DNA of 48,055 bases from Bacillus sp. FJAT-49711 (GCF_018343715.1 NZ_JAGYPL010000004.1:464556-512610), one strand, 5' to 3'; shown: positions 8,521 to 17,114, numbered from the stretch's first letter. The notes: a model not told the origin generated them from the letters alone. Made by a program: numbers and translations.

Positions 8521-8728
8521 TCACATCACCCTATCACCAAGAAATCAATAATCGAAACTTTTATCATAATCAATTAAGCATCCGGACATATCATACCTCT
8601 TTTTTTTAATAAAATCCAGAACAGTGGACATTATTGGGCGCAGATGAAGAAAAGGTTGTGAATTTTTTCGAACAGTTTGAACGGTAGCGTTGACTGTATT
8701 AGACAATATTTTAATTTTTAGGTTGAAT

Positions 8729-8822
8729 GTGACCGTGGAGATGCATTTTTCGACTTTAGGGGCACATTGGAAGTTTCATCGTGACCGGGTTTATGTTATT
8801 TTCAACTTTACGGGCACATCGA
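8729..8822. repeat. Two imperfect 52-bp tandem repeats in the 8521-8947 gap
   Basis: Copies start at 8729 and 8781, both with GTGACCG. Both later carry TTTTC(G/A)ACTTTA(G/C)GGGCACAT. The rest of the gap (8521-8728) shows no gene, hairpin or clear promoter. Non-coding by appearance. Confidence 0.6.
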
Positions 8823-8833
8823 GTTTTATGAAA

Positions 8834-8870
8834 AATGCGAGAACGAACACAACGATTTCATTCTCGCATT
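8834..8870 (-). terminator. Terminator of the ECF sigma operon
   Basis: AATGCGAGAA (8834-8843) and TTCTCGCATT (8861-8870) form a perfect 10-bp stem with a 17-base loop. On the minus strand it is followed by TTTTT. It lies 78 bases after the last gene of the operon. Confidence 0.75.
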
Positions 8871-8947
8871 AGGAACATACAACTTTCTCCTAATTAACTT
8901 TTTAACAATGTGTTTTATCAAACTTATTTAGACCGAAGAATTAATAC

Positions 8948-9847
8948 TTATTTAATATTGACGCCATCCGCATTTTTAACAACGATCGAATATTTTCCAG
9001 TGCCAAAAGTTTGGCTTGCTGATTTGATTCTGTCTTCATATTCATTTTTCATTTTCTTAATATTTTCCCATTTACTATCATCTAAATTGCCGGAATCTTG
9101 AACTTCCAGTGTTACGTTCGTATCCTTTGACATTATGATATCCAAATATCCACTATCTAAAACATTCCAGTCACTTTGCATATTTCGAGGTTTTAGTGCT
9201 AATGAATTTCCTTTTCCACTCACTTCAAGATTGATATTTTCAGGGATTAGTAGTGTAGTTTCTACAAAACCAATATATCTACTATATCGTTTGTATGGAA
9301 TTTCTTTGAAACGTATATAAATCGTATCCCCTTGTTTTTCGACAAGCGCATAGTCAGAAATTTCTTTTACTGGAAATCCATCTTTGCCAACGTCACCTTT
9401 ATATGTTCCAAACATCGTCATCTTTTTGCTTGGAGTACTTTCAATCGTCACCGGGTATTGCCCTGCATCTACTTGAACTCGAGTAATTCCATCAAGCATC
9501 GTTTCTTCATATTTTGGCAAATCCATTGTTTTTACTTCTGCCGAAACATATTGATTAGCTGCGTCAAGCAACCCAACTGTCTGCAGCAAAGCAACGCCAA
9601 GCCCAAGTGTTCCAATAAAACCGATAAAGATAATACTAATAAAGTCATATTTGACTCGGCTATTTTCCTTATTAAAAAGAGCTAAGTATACAAGGATTTC
9701 GATTCCTAAAATAATGAATAGTACTGGCCACCATGAAAGAAGTGCGATCGCGGGATCCCAATCAAGAACTTGCTGCAATAGAAGGAACACGCCGAGGAAA
9801 ACGAGTGCCCCTCCCATTGAAAAAGAACCAACTCTCCATGTTCTCAT
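8948..9847 (-). CDS. LiaF-like membrane protein with N-terminal transmembrane triplet
   Basis: A 299-residue protein. Three hydrophobic segments (about 11-26, 34-57, 70-92) resemble the LiaI/LiaF-type membrane region. A predicted extracytoplasmic part of about 200 residues, rich in beta-prone stretches, follows and resembles the DUF4097/toast-rack type seen in LiaF and YvlB relatives. It is the last gene of the ECF sigma operon; its ATG overlaps the preceding stop (ATGA). In the Lia system LiaF restrains an envelope-stress sensor, so a sensory or modulating role is a reasonable inference. Family assignment is by recall and not certain. Confidence 0.6.
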   Translation of the reverse strand: MRTWRVGSFSMGGALVFLGVFLLLQQVLDWDPAIALLSWWPVLFIILGIEILVYLALFNKENSRVKYDFISIIFIGFIGTLGLGVALLQTVGLLDAANQYVSAEVKTMDLPKYEETMLDGITRVQVDAGQYPVTIESTPSKKMTMFGTYKGDVGKDGFPVKEISDYALVEKQGDTIYIRFKEIPYKRYSRYIGFVETTLLIPENINLEVSGKGNSLALKPRNMQSDWNVLDSGYLDIIMSKDTNVTLEVQDSGNLDDSKWENIKKMKNEYEDRIKSASQTFGTGKYSIVVKNADGVNIK

Positions 9848-10932
9848 TCGTTTTCACCTTCTTCTTGCAATTGTGTCGCTTTTCTCCCTGACATTAATTT
9901 AATACCTCCACCGATGAGTAAAAGACAAAGGATTCCTGTTTGGAAATAGCGATAAAACCAGAAATTGATATCGATATCTAATATTCTCTGTAAATACGGA
10001 CTAGCAATAGGCATGAGAATTTGCGTTCCCAAATAGTACACCCCAAGAGCAATTAACCCAATCCCAACCCATTTTTGATGATTAATAAAGAAGGATACGA
10101 TGGGTACATCTTCTTCAACTTCATCACTTTCCGCTTTCGAAGCTTTTTGCAAGCCATCGAAGAAGCTAAAAAACCAGATGATTGGAACTACGAATAGGAA
10201 AATCCCGAGTCTCAGCACATCGAGTATATAGATGGAAAATAGGAATGCTGCCATTAACTGAATCCCGCGTTTTTGCAGACCTAGATATAAGTGACCCGCT
10301 CCTGGAATAATGGAAAGCAATGTTGCAATGGCTTTACTTTTTCTGCCTTCTCCTGATCTATTTTCAATATCTTCTAATACTGATTTATCAACAAGTGTTT
10401 CTCCTTTTTGTTTTGCATCGAGCAATCGTATCACATCAAAAAATCCGTAAATCCAAATAATAGGAAGTGCAGCTAGGAATACGAGAAACTCATCTCGACT
10501 TGTCATCATTGTCACAAATAGCACCATTATGGCTGCTCCGATGAAAGAAGCAAGTAATGTCATTCCACGATATACTAGCCCTAGTTGGAAATGACCAAGT
10601 CCAGGAATGAATGATAAAACAATTGTAAAAAATCTTTCGGAGTCATGAGCTTTTTGCTGCGAAGCCATATCTTCCGTTTTAACTGGCTGATGATATATTT
10701 TAGATGCGGTTATGACAGTATCAATAAAGTTGATAATGTACATAATTAATCCACCTAATGCGAGTATCGTAAATTCGTCAGTAGAAGTAATGCCTGCCAA
10801 AACTAATGACGCAATCGGAATTCCGAAAACAGTTACTGTATAGAAAAAACCGCGTAATACTTTTCCAAGATACATCAAACCCCCGCCTGGAAAAAATGCG
10901 AGTAAAAACGCGATAAATGGGTTTTTATTCAT
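9844..10932 (-). CDS. Polytopic membrane protein with three TM2-like repeats
   Basis: A 362-residue, strongly hydrophobic protein. A motif recurs three times: FFPGGGLMYLGKVLRG (about 14-29), FIPGLGHFQLGLVYRG (about 107-122) and IIPGAGHLYLGLQKRG (about 202-217). Each is followed some 45-60 residues later by an F-D turn (NFIDT, GFFDV, SFFDG). This is the pattern of the TM2 domain, here triplicated; a C-terminal hydrophobic pair follows. The ATG at 10932 is chosen because AAGGAGGGAGA precedes it; an upstream ATG adds ten residues without a site. It overlaps the anti-sigma stop by 8 bases. Function unknown; the operon context suggests envelope stress. Confidence 0.6.
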   Translation of the reverse strand: MNKNPFIAFLLAFFPGGGLMYLGKVLRGFFYTVTVFGIPIASLVLAGITSTDEFTILALGGLIMYIINFIDTVITASKIYHQPVKTEDMASQQKAHDSERFFTIVLSFIPGLGHFQLGLVYRGMTLLASFIGAAIMVLFVTMMTSRDEFLVFLAALPIIWIYGFFDVIRLLDAKQKGETLVDKSVLEDIENRSGEGRKSKAIATLLSIIPGAGHLYLGLQKRGIQLMAAFLFSIYILDVLRLGIFLFVVPIIWFFSFFDGLQKASKAESDEVEEDVPIVSFFINHQKWVGIGLIALGVYYLGTQILMPIASPYLQRILDIDINFWFYRYFQTGILCLLLIGGGIKLMSGRKATQLQEEGENE

Positions 10933-11386
10933 TATGTTCTCCCTCCTTAAGTATCTCTTCAAATTTATTAGTAAATGATCCCTGTTTATTTAAAAATGCT
11001 TGAACGAAAGAATCGGCTTGTTTTTGTTCACTGTTTTCAAATGAACTTGCCATATTCATGAGATTTGTAAATACCCCTGTAGACATTAATAGCAACGTAA
11101 CTGCAGCCGCTACGAAATAATGAACGATTGTTTGTTTGTGTGATATCTTTTTTCTCTTCTTCTTTTCAGGCGTTTTTAGCTCTGTTAATTGTTTCATAAT
11201 CGAATCTGTAAAGTTGGATGATTCGGCTATTTCTAGGGTTTGGAATTCTATCGCTTCCACAGCCTTTAAATAAAGTTCTAGACAGTGGTCACAACGATAT
11301 AGATGGTTTTCATATTGTTCTCGCGTATCTTCATTCAGCTCATCTCGGACATATTTGAGCCAATTTTCATACTTCATATGATTCAT
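10925..11386 (-). CDS. Membrane-anchored zinc-finger anti-sigma factor
   Basis: A 153-residue protein with an N-terminal HLYRCDHC motif (His28-x3-Cys32-x2-Cys35), the signature of zinc-binding anti-sigma domains. A basic stretch KKKRKK precedes a single transmembrane segment at about 88-106, and a short external tail follows. Its ATG overlaps the sigma stop (ATGA), the usual arrangement for an ECF sigma factor and its inhibitor. It should hold the sigma factor at the membrane until an envelope signal releases it. Confidence 0.85.
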   Translation of the reverse strand: MNHMKYENWLKYVRDELNEDTREQYENHLYRCDHCLELYLKAVEAIEFQTLEIAESSNFTDSIMKQLTELKTPEKKKRKKISHKQTIVHYFVAAAVTLLLMSTGVFTNLMNMASSFENSEQKQADSFVQAFLNKQGSFTNKFEEILKEGEHNE

Positions 11387-11925
11387 GAAAAGTCATCCTC
11401 CTTCCAGTGCTTTTTCATCCATTGCCTTGCTCGATATAATCGTACTTCAATTGTTTTAGGCTGCACTTTTTGTTTTACAGCTATTTCTTGATAAGACTTT
11501 TCTTTTATGTAAAAGTCCTCCACCACTGATTGGTAGTTTGCCGGTAATTCCTTAATTCTTTTGCGCAAGAGCTCTCTTTTTTCTTTTCTAATTACTAACA
11601 GCTCTACACTTTCCGACGGAGGGGCATGACCGCTTTCATCATACTCTACTTGTTGGTTTTCTTGTCTTCTTACTTGTTTTCTTTTTATATCAATCGCATG
11701 GTTAACCGCTATTCTTGTAATCCACGTTTTAAAGCCTTGCTTCTCGTATTGGGGGAGAGAAGTATAGATTTTGAGGAACACTTCCTGCGCCGCATCTTCT
11801 GCATCTTTTTCATTGCGAAGAACGCCGTACACTGTATAAAATATATGGCTTCGATATTTTTCAACGAGAATACGAAACGCATGATCATTTCCGTTTTTTA
11901 TCTTTTCAATGAGCACATCATCCAA
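11383..11925 (-). CDS. ECF-type RNA polymerase sigma factor
   Basis: A 180-residue ECF sigma factor. Region 2 (about 10-80) contains DAEDAAQEVFLKIYTSL and KTWITRIAVNHAID. Region 4 (about 115-172) contains LPANYQSVVEDFYIKEKSYQEIA and the recognition helix KTIEVRLYRARQWMKK. The start is a TTG at 11925, preceded by AAGGGGGGAG. A longer frame reaching 11979 is rejected since the predicted promoter lies inside it. The gene heads a four-gene overlapping operon and has an ECF-like promoter that also occurs before the neighbouring carboxypeptidase gene, so it is probably autoregulated. Confidence 0.9.
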   Translation of the reverse strand: MDDVLIEKIKNGNDHAFRILVEKYRSHIFYTVYGVLRNEKDAEDAAQEVFLKIYTSLPQYEKQGFKTWITRIAVNHAIDIKRKQVRRQENQQVEYDESGHAPPSESVELLVIRKEKRELLRKRIKELPANYQSVVEDFYIKEKSYQEIAVKQKVQPKTIEVRLYRARQWMKKHWKEDDFS

Positions 11926-11954
11926 TACTTCTCCCCCCTTCCGAACTTGCCTCT

Positions 11955-11989
11955 TAATAGACGTTGTGAATAACACCAACCCTACACTT
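11955..11989 (-). promoter_or_regulatory. Predicted ECF sigma promoter of the sigma operon (P1)
   Basis: Minus strand: AAGTGTAGGG, 16-bp spacer counted from TGTAGGG, then CGTCTATTA. CGTC is the usual ECF -10 core. The same two elements at the same spacing occur at 12919-12953. Expected start of transcription is about 20-25 bases before the TTG codon. Confidence 0.65.
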
Positions 11990-12006
11990 GTTTCTAATTT
12001 ATTTTA

Positions 12007-12885
12007 TCATTGTTGAGCAAGCTTATTTTTTTCTTGTTCAAAACCATAGTCTAATAACGAAATAGAATCTGTCCACATCGATTCCTTTCCAGAATGCAAA
12101 ACAACAGCAATGAGTTCTCGCTTTCCTCTTTTAGCAGAGGATACAAGACAATATCCCGCCTGGTCGGTGAATCCTGTTTTCAAACCTGTTGCAGCTTCGT
12201 AGTAATAATGGCTATTAGGATTTAAAAGCTGATTCCGATTCTGGTATGTATGTGTATTTGTTGAAAATACAGATTGACTTACTAGTTTATTAATAAGTTC
12301 ATTTTGCTTCGCTTCTTTCGCAATTAAGGCGATATCATACGCTGTTGAAAAATGATCAGCATCATGCAATCCATGAGGATTTACAAAATGGGAATAAATC
12401 GCCCCGATTTCTTTTGCCTTTTTATTCATTAAATCGGCAAAATAGCTAAGAGCTTCAAGTTCACTCATTTGCTTATCTTGATTGGCCGTATAGACAGCCA
12501 ATGATCTAGCCGCATCGTTTCCTGATTGCAAGAGCATAGCGGCAAGTAATTCTTCAACCGTTTGAATCTGTCCTTCAAATAGGCCAGCACGCGCTTCACC
12601 TTTTGTTTCTAAATAAACCTCTTCTCCAATTTTCACTTTTTCTTCAGGTTCACTTTTATCAAGTACTACCAAAGCAGTTAATAATTTTGTTGTGCTCGCC
12701 GGAAATAACTTTTCATTCTCATGTTTTGAAAAAATAACTTTTCCAGTATTCTCATCCATTAAAACGGCAGCTTCTCCTGAAATATGTATGGGTGATTGTG
12801 TAAACGCCATGATAATCTCGTCTTTTTTATAGTAAGAAATAATCGTTAAAACAATAATGATTACGAATAGTCCTTTTCTTTTCAT
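12007..12885 (-). CDS. D-alanyl-D-alanine carboxypeptidase (S11 family)
   Basis: A 292-residue low-molecular-weight penicillin-binding protein that trims the terminal D-Ala from peptidoglycan stem peptides. Active-site motifs are S64-T-T-K67, S121-G-N123 and K226-T-G228. Residues 5-20 form a signal or membrane anchor. The chain ends soon after the catalytic domain, so the usual C-terminal domain of DacA-type enzymes and its amphipathic anchor appear to be absent. The ATG at 12885 has AGGAGTG upstream. A longer frame to 12942 overlaps the promoter and is rejected. It lies upstream of the sigma gene and shares its promoter type. Confidence 0.9.
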   Translation of the reverse strand: MKRKGLFVIIIVLTIISYYKKDEIIMAFTQSPIHISGEAAVLMDENTGKVIFSKHENEKLFPASTTKLLTALVVLDKSEPEEKVKIGEEVYLETKGEARAGLFEGQIQTVEELLAAMLLQSGNDAARSLAVYTANQDKQMSELEALSYFADLMNKKAKEIGAIYSHFVNPHGLHDADHFSTAYDIALIAKEAKQNELINKLVSQSVFSTNTHTYQNRNQLLNPNSHYYYEAATGLKTGFTDQAGYCLVSSAKRGKRELIAVVLHSGKESMWTDSISLLDYGFEQEKNKLAQQ

Positions 12886-12918
12886 GAAATTCACTCCTAT
12901 ATTTCGCATATCTATAAC

Positions 12919-12953
12919 TAATAGACGTAGATAAACACCCAACCCCTACACTT
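12919..12953 (-). promoter_or_regulatory. Predicted ECF sigma promoter of the carboxypeptidase gene (P2)
   Basis: Minus strand: TAAGTGTAGGG, then CGTCTATTA exactly 16 bases after TGTAGGG, identical in core and spacing to P1 at 11955-11989. The flanking bases differ, so this is not simply a long duplication. Confidence 0.65.
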
Positions 12954-13018
12954 AAAAAGGAGTTTTATATGAATTTGTAGAATGATAGGTGAGGATCACT
13001 TTAGAAAGGAATAACATT

Positions 13019-13879
13019 ATGAAAATAAATAAAGCCATCCTAATAGGCGGCATAGTCATCGCATTCATAAGTTTGCTTGGAAATTATTTATTTTTTGTCA
13101 GTAAACAACTGAAAGAACCAATCATGTTGAAACATTATTATGATACTCAGGTTGGTGTTAATAGCACGCTCCAATTTCAATATTTGACAAATCGAAATGA
13201 TAATATTGAAATTGCTTGGTTCACGATTCCGGATTCAGAGATAACACTGCCAGTATCCGATGATCAAATATATAATACATATAGACATCATCAACTGAAG
13301 ATCGTACATATTAATGTAACTGAAGAAATTGAAGAGATTATCAATAACGAGGAACTACGAATAACAGAGGTGGAAACACATTTTACGAATGGGGAAATTC
13401 AATTAATGGATATTGGAGATGTGTTTCTTCGCAAATATAAAGAAAACAATACTCCTTTCGACTTTAGTGCTAGTGGAAGTTCGTCAGATCATACAGGATA
13501 TACCGTAGCAGTTGCTAAAAAAGATGTGAACATCACAGAATTGGAAATTCCATTTGCAGATAAAATGGAAAAGGTAATAAAGATTTATGTTGGAGAAAAA
13601 CAAAGAACTCCCGAAAATCATTTCGATATCGTACCAAAGGGAGAGCTCCTGACTAAAGATTCCTTTCCCATAAGTAAGAAAAAAGGCGACTACTTGTCAA
13701 TGGAATATCAAATAAAGTTTGACAAAGATGATAAAAACAAACTTCATTTATATACTGGAGAAATTCAATTGATTGGCGTCGATGAGCATGGTAAAACATT
13801 TTCATTCCCGGATACTATCTACTACCAGCCAGAATTGACCGAAAAAGACATCGCGGCCATTGTCCAGGGGGAAAAATAA
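13019..13879 (+). CDS. Unrecognised single-pass membrane protein
   Basis: A 286-residue protein that I do not recognise. One hydrophobic segment at about 5-28 would anchor it, leaving a large soluble domain outside that is rich in charged and beta-prone stretches and has no Cys. The ATG at 13019 is preceded by AAAGGA; an upstream in-frame start lacks a site. The following gene starts on its stop codon, so the two are cotranscribed. The pair is divergent from the carboxypeptidase and faces away from the ECF module; a functional link is possible but unproven. Confidence 0.65.
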   Translation: MKINKAILIGGIVIAFISLLGNYLFFVSKQLKEPIMLKHYYDTQVGVNSTLQFQYLTNRNDNIEIAWFTIPDSEITLPVSDDQIYNTYRHHQLKIVHINVTEEIEEIINNEELRITEVETHFTNGEIQLMDIGDVFLRKYKENNTPFDFSASGSSSDHTGYTVAVAKKDVNITELEIPFADKMEKVIKIYVGEKQRTPENHFDIVPKGELLTKDSFPISKKKGDYLSMEYQIKFDKDDKNKLHLYTGEIQLIGVDEHGKTFSFPDTIYYQPELTEKDIAAIVQGEK

Positions 13880-14448
13880 TGTCAGCCATTGCAAATGCAT
13901 TTACAAAAATTTTCTGGGGCCTCATGCTCGAATTTTTAGATTTTAAAATTATTCAATTCGATATATTGCCAGATTTCATCGGTTATTTTATCATTATTTC
14001 CGGTTTAGGCAATTTAATCGCGTTCTCTCATCATTATAAAAAAGTGAGAATGCTCGCGATCATTTTGGCGATTTTAAGTATTCCGGAATATTTTATAGGA
14101 GAAATCAATATTCTTGAGGGATTTGTCTCTCCTACATCGACATTCTTGATACTAATGGCGTCATCCATCCTTTCTTTAATTCATCTTGCTTTTATCTATT
14201 TTTTATTACAAGGATGCATTGAATTAGCAAACCACCATCAAAATCAGACACTTGCAAAGACGACGAAAAATTTTCAAACGAATTATATTATTATTATTAT
14301 GGGCGTAGTGATCCTAACTCCATTCGCTTTAAACATTCCGGAAAGTCAGGCCATCACTCTAATTACAGTCAGCGCGGTTGCATCTTTTGTTGTGTATATT
14401 ATGATTCTTTTTTTAATGTGGCGTTATCGATATTCTTTAGAACGATAA
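13879..14448 (+). CDS. Unrecognised polytopic membrane protein
   Basis: A 189-residue protein with about five hydrophobic segments (roughly 25-50, 57-73, 85-112, 135-150, 158-182). The N-terminal FDILPDFIGYFIIISGLGNL looks like a conserved signature and I believe similar proteins occur in other Bacillaceae, but I cannot name the family. Its ATG overlaps the stop of the preceding gene by one base, with AGGGGG just upstream. A strong terminator begins within its stop region. Confidence 0.65.
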   Translation: MSAIANAFTKIFWGLMLEFLDFKIIQFDILPDFIGYFIIISGLGNLIAFSHHYKKVRMLAIILAILSIPEYFIGEINILEGFVSPTSTFLILMASSILSLIHLAFIYFLLQGCIELANHHQNQTLAKTTKNFQTNYIIIIMGVVILTPFALNIPESQAITLITVSAVASFVVYIMILFLMWRYRYSLER

Positions 14449-14485
14449 AACGGTAGGCATCAAATTTTACGATGCCTACCGTTTT
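14447..14485. terminator. Bidirectional terminator
   Basis: A 15-bp perfect stem, AAAACGGTAGGCATC (14447-14461) with GATGCCTACCGTTTT (14471-14485). The T-rich ends serve both strands, between two convergent genes. Confidence 0.95.
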
Positions 14486-14486
14486 A

Positions 14487-15260
14487 TTAAACTTCGAAAT
14501 CCACGACAATTGGAAAGTGATCGCTAGGAAATCTTTCGTCTATTCGATCATTTACAATTTTTAGAGCACCTACTTTTACATCCCCGCGATATAAAATCCA
14601 ATCGATCCTTCCTTCTCCACCGGATGGATCATCAAAGTTATTAAAGCTGCCCAATTCTTCATTCATGCGTTCTGTGGCTGAATCCCATGTATCTATGAAA
14701 TTCCCTTTAGTCAAAAAGGCTTTGTGTGTGTCGGTTTCGTATACCGTGTTAAAATCACCCGTAATAAATAAAGGTACAGATGAATCAAAGGTTTCCGCTT
14801 GTTGGACAATCAACTCTGCCCCTTTTACTCTCGCATACTCTGAAACATGATCCAAATGAGTGTTCAAATGATAGAAGGATTGACCTGTCTTTTTGTCACT
14901 GAAGTGAATCCAAGTAGCCATCCTTGTACAATCATTTCCCCACGTGCTAGATGCAATCACATCAGGGGTATTCGATAACCAAAAATGATCGTATTCTAAT
15001 ACGTCAAAGCGGTCTTTTTTATAAAATATCGCCATAAATTCACTTTTACTTCCACCTTCTCTTCCTAACCCAATCCAATCGAAATCCTCAAGAAGACCGT
15101 CCAAATCTTGTACTTGGTTAAATTTACATTCCTGTGTACCGATAATATCTGGAGATTCTCTTTCTATTAAATCTCTAATTAATCCCTTACGCTCTTTCCA
15201 TGAATTAGGCGGTGCATCGCAATCATTCCGTACATTGAATGACATAATACGCAATTTCAT
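14487..15260 (-). CDS. Endonuclease/exonuclease/phosphatase-family hydrolase
   Basis: A 257-residue metal-dependent phosphodiesterase of the EEP (DNase I-like) fold. Diagnostic pieces in order are MSFNVRND, GTQE (Glu44, metal ligand), NTHLDH, GDFN, RIDWILYRGD and SDHFPIVVDFEV. It carries no signal peptide and is probably cytoplasmic. The substrate may be nucleic acid, a phosphorylated sugar or a lipid head group and cannot be told from the sequence. The ATG is preceded by AAAGGGG. Monocistronic, ending in the shared terminator. Confidence 0.85.
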   Translation of the reverse strand: MKLRIMSFNVRNDCDAPPNSWKERKGLIRDLIERESPDIIGTQECKFNQVQDLDGLLEDFDWIGLGREGGSKSEFMAIFYKKDRFDVLEYDHFWLSNTPDVIASSTWGNDCTRMATWIHFSDKKTGQSFYHLNTHLDHVSEYARVKGAELIVQQAETFDSSVPLFITGDFNTVYETDTHKAFLTKGNFIDTWDSATERMNEELGSFNNFDDPSGGEGRIDWILYRGDVKVGALKIVNDRIDERFPSDHFPIVVDFEV

Positions 15261-15618
15261 TAGAATAACCCCTTTCGAATTATGTATACGATTGCAATTA
15301 TAGCAAAATATTAAAGAGAATTAATATAAAAATTCACATTGGCACTATTATTGATTTTTATATGCGAAGAACTATAGTGAGAAACTCATTCCATAAATCG
15401 GCTTAGGAATTATACGTAACCATATAATTAACATATTCAAGTTTATTGAGGAGATGACGATACAAATAATACTATTCAAGATAACGGAAAATTTATTTAA
15501 AAGCTTCGAAAACATAGCGCTTCCCCCAATAATATATTTATCTACTACATGTTAAGACGTAAATAATTAATATTTGTTTCCGAGCATAAAAAAATTCACC
15601 TCTATTCAGGTGAATTTC
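15261..15618. other. Gap without a gene
   Basis: 358 AT-rich bases. Apart from the terminator at 15592-15617 and presumably a promoter for the EEP gene, I see no reading frame with a ribosome-binding site, no RNA gene and no repeat. Confidence 0.6.
15592..15617 (-). terminator. Terminator of the NAT gene
   Basis: AAATTCACCT (15592-15601) and AGGTGAATTT (15608-15617) form a 10-bp stem. On the minus strand it is followed by T residues. It lies one base past the stop codon. Confidence 0.85.
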
Positions 15619-16419
15619 TTAAAACAATTTAATTCCTCTTTCGGCGAGGAATTGAATAGAGTCTACTAAAGACTCGGGATCTACTTGATACACTTCGCGA
15701 ACAAGCTTCTCCCACTTTTCAAAGTCATTCATTTTAATCTCGCTTATATTACGAAACGTCATGATTTTCATCGAGTTATTACGCAAAAAATAACATTGAT
15801 GCCCATTGAAACGAACGGCTGTAATTCTCCTCATCGTAATATTATCATCACTGTCAAAATACGATGAACGAATATCATCCGTAATATCCGTTTCCGAAAG
15901 CGGCTTCCAGATGACTTGTTTTTTTACAAATGATTTTCCATTTGATTTCCGATCGATTTCATATGTATCTGAGCTTAGTTTTGTAAAAATAATATCTTCT
16001 CCGAAACCGTGCATATGATGTCTTGCTTTAGCTTCCAACTCCACTGGTTTCATAATGGGCGAACCATATCCTACATCAACATAGTATTTTTTATCTTGAA
16101 TCACTATCATAATAGCAAGATGGCCAGGCTCTACTTTTACTAGAGAGCAATCATACCCGAGCATTAATAGTAATCTGGCAAAATTCATATTAAGTGTAAA
16201 GCAAGTACCTCCCCACCCTTTTTCAACCATATTTTGTACAAAGACAGGGAGTGGTGGGATATAATCAGGTGCCAAGGAGTAATATTGAAATTTACTAAAC
16301 GTTTCATACGGAATGAACGTTAGATGGTGTTGAATGAGGCGCTGCAAATAATTTAAATTCGGTTCCTCTCTAGTTAAGCGTAAATGGTTTAAATATTGAT
16401 TTGCAATTTCCTCCATCAT
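15619..16419 (-). CDS. Arylamine N-acetyltransferase
   Basis: A 266-residue NAT-family enzyme that transfers acetyl from acetyl-CoA to arylamines, hydrazines or related amines through a cysteine intermediate. The catalytic triad is visible as Cys73 (GWGGTCFTLN), His100 (PGHLAIM) and Asp115 (YYVDVGYGS). The family usually has RGG before the Cys; here it is WGG. The protein has the normal length. It lies 14 bases downstream of a thioredoxin-like gene on the same strand and is likely cotranscribed with it. Confidence 0.9.
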   Translation of the reverse strand: MMEEIANQYLNHLRLTREEPNLNYLQRLIQHHLTFIPYETFSKFQYYSLAPDYIPPLPVFVQNMVEKGWGGTCFTLNMNFARLLLMLGYDCSLVKVEPGHLAIMIVIQDKKYYVDVGYGSPIMKPVELEAKARHHMHGFGEDIIFTKLSSDTYEIDRKSNGKSFVKKQVIWKPLSETDITDDIRSSYFDSDDNITMRRITAVRFNGHQCYFLRNNSMKIMTFRNISEIKMNDFEKWEKLVREVYQVDPESLVDSIQFLAERGIKLF

Positions 16420-16433
16420 TCAACACCTCGATT

Positions 16434-16985
16434 TTATTGAAGTCTATTTTTAATGCTATTGTATACCTCGTCCCAAACAGTTGAATCAGATACATTTCTT
16501 TTCATCATTTGACTATACATTTCACTTTGTTTTTCCGCGAACGTTTCATCTTCCTTATCAGGCAGCTTAGAACGTTGCTCCTCAACATATTGCTGTAAAG
16601 TTTCTGCTCTTGGTCCCCAAACAGCACGTTCATTACCTTCTTTATCAATAAAAATAAAAATAGGAATCGATCGCGCAGTACCGTTCGTTAAATATTGGTC
16701 CATTAGTTCTAGATTTTGGTCACGTAGCAGCATGCGAACTTCCAGCCCACTCTTTTCCGCTATTTTCAATAAAATGGGAACGTTCAGCATGGCATCCCCG
16801 CACCAATCTTCTGTAATGACAATGACAAGCAGCTCTTCATCTTTTACATTAGCTAAAAATGCTTCATCTCCTGCTGGAACTTCAAATCTTTGCAGAATCG
16901 TTTTCAAATTATCTTGATGCTTTTCCATCGAATTTATGTACTCTTCTGGTGTCATTCCTTTATTAAACCACTCTACTAAGTTCAT
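16434..16985 (-). CDS. Thioredoxin-fold protein with a single active-site cysteine
   Basis: A 183-residue cytoplasmic protein of the thioredoxin_9 type. The motif after the second strand is EDWCGDA (Trp61-Cys62-Gly63-Asp64), so the second Cys of a classical CxxC is replaced. The cis-proline region appears as SIPIFIFID. It may act as a monothiol reductase or a binding protein. Good ribosome-binding site AAAAGGGGCGGG. It precedes the NAT gene in a probable two-gene operon. Confidence 0.75.
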   Translation of the reverse strand: MNLVEWFNKGMTPEEYINSMEKHQDNLKTILQRFEVPAGDEAFLANVKDEELLVIVITEDWCGDAMLNVPILLKIAEKSGLEVRMLLRDQNLELMDQYLTNGTARSIPIFIFIDKEGNERAVWGPRAETLQQYVEEQRSKLPDKEDETFAEKQSEMYSQMMKRNVSDSTVWDEVYNSIKNRLQ

Positions 16986-17114
16986 ATTCCCGCCCCTTTT
17001 CTATTTAGTTGCCTTTTATTATATACTATGATTCATTTTCGTTCAGCATAAAGGCTTGTAAAATAAAAACTGTTTTTGGAAGGTTCTCTATTCCAAGAAA
17101 CTTTGGAAGATGCA

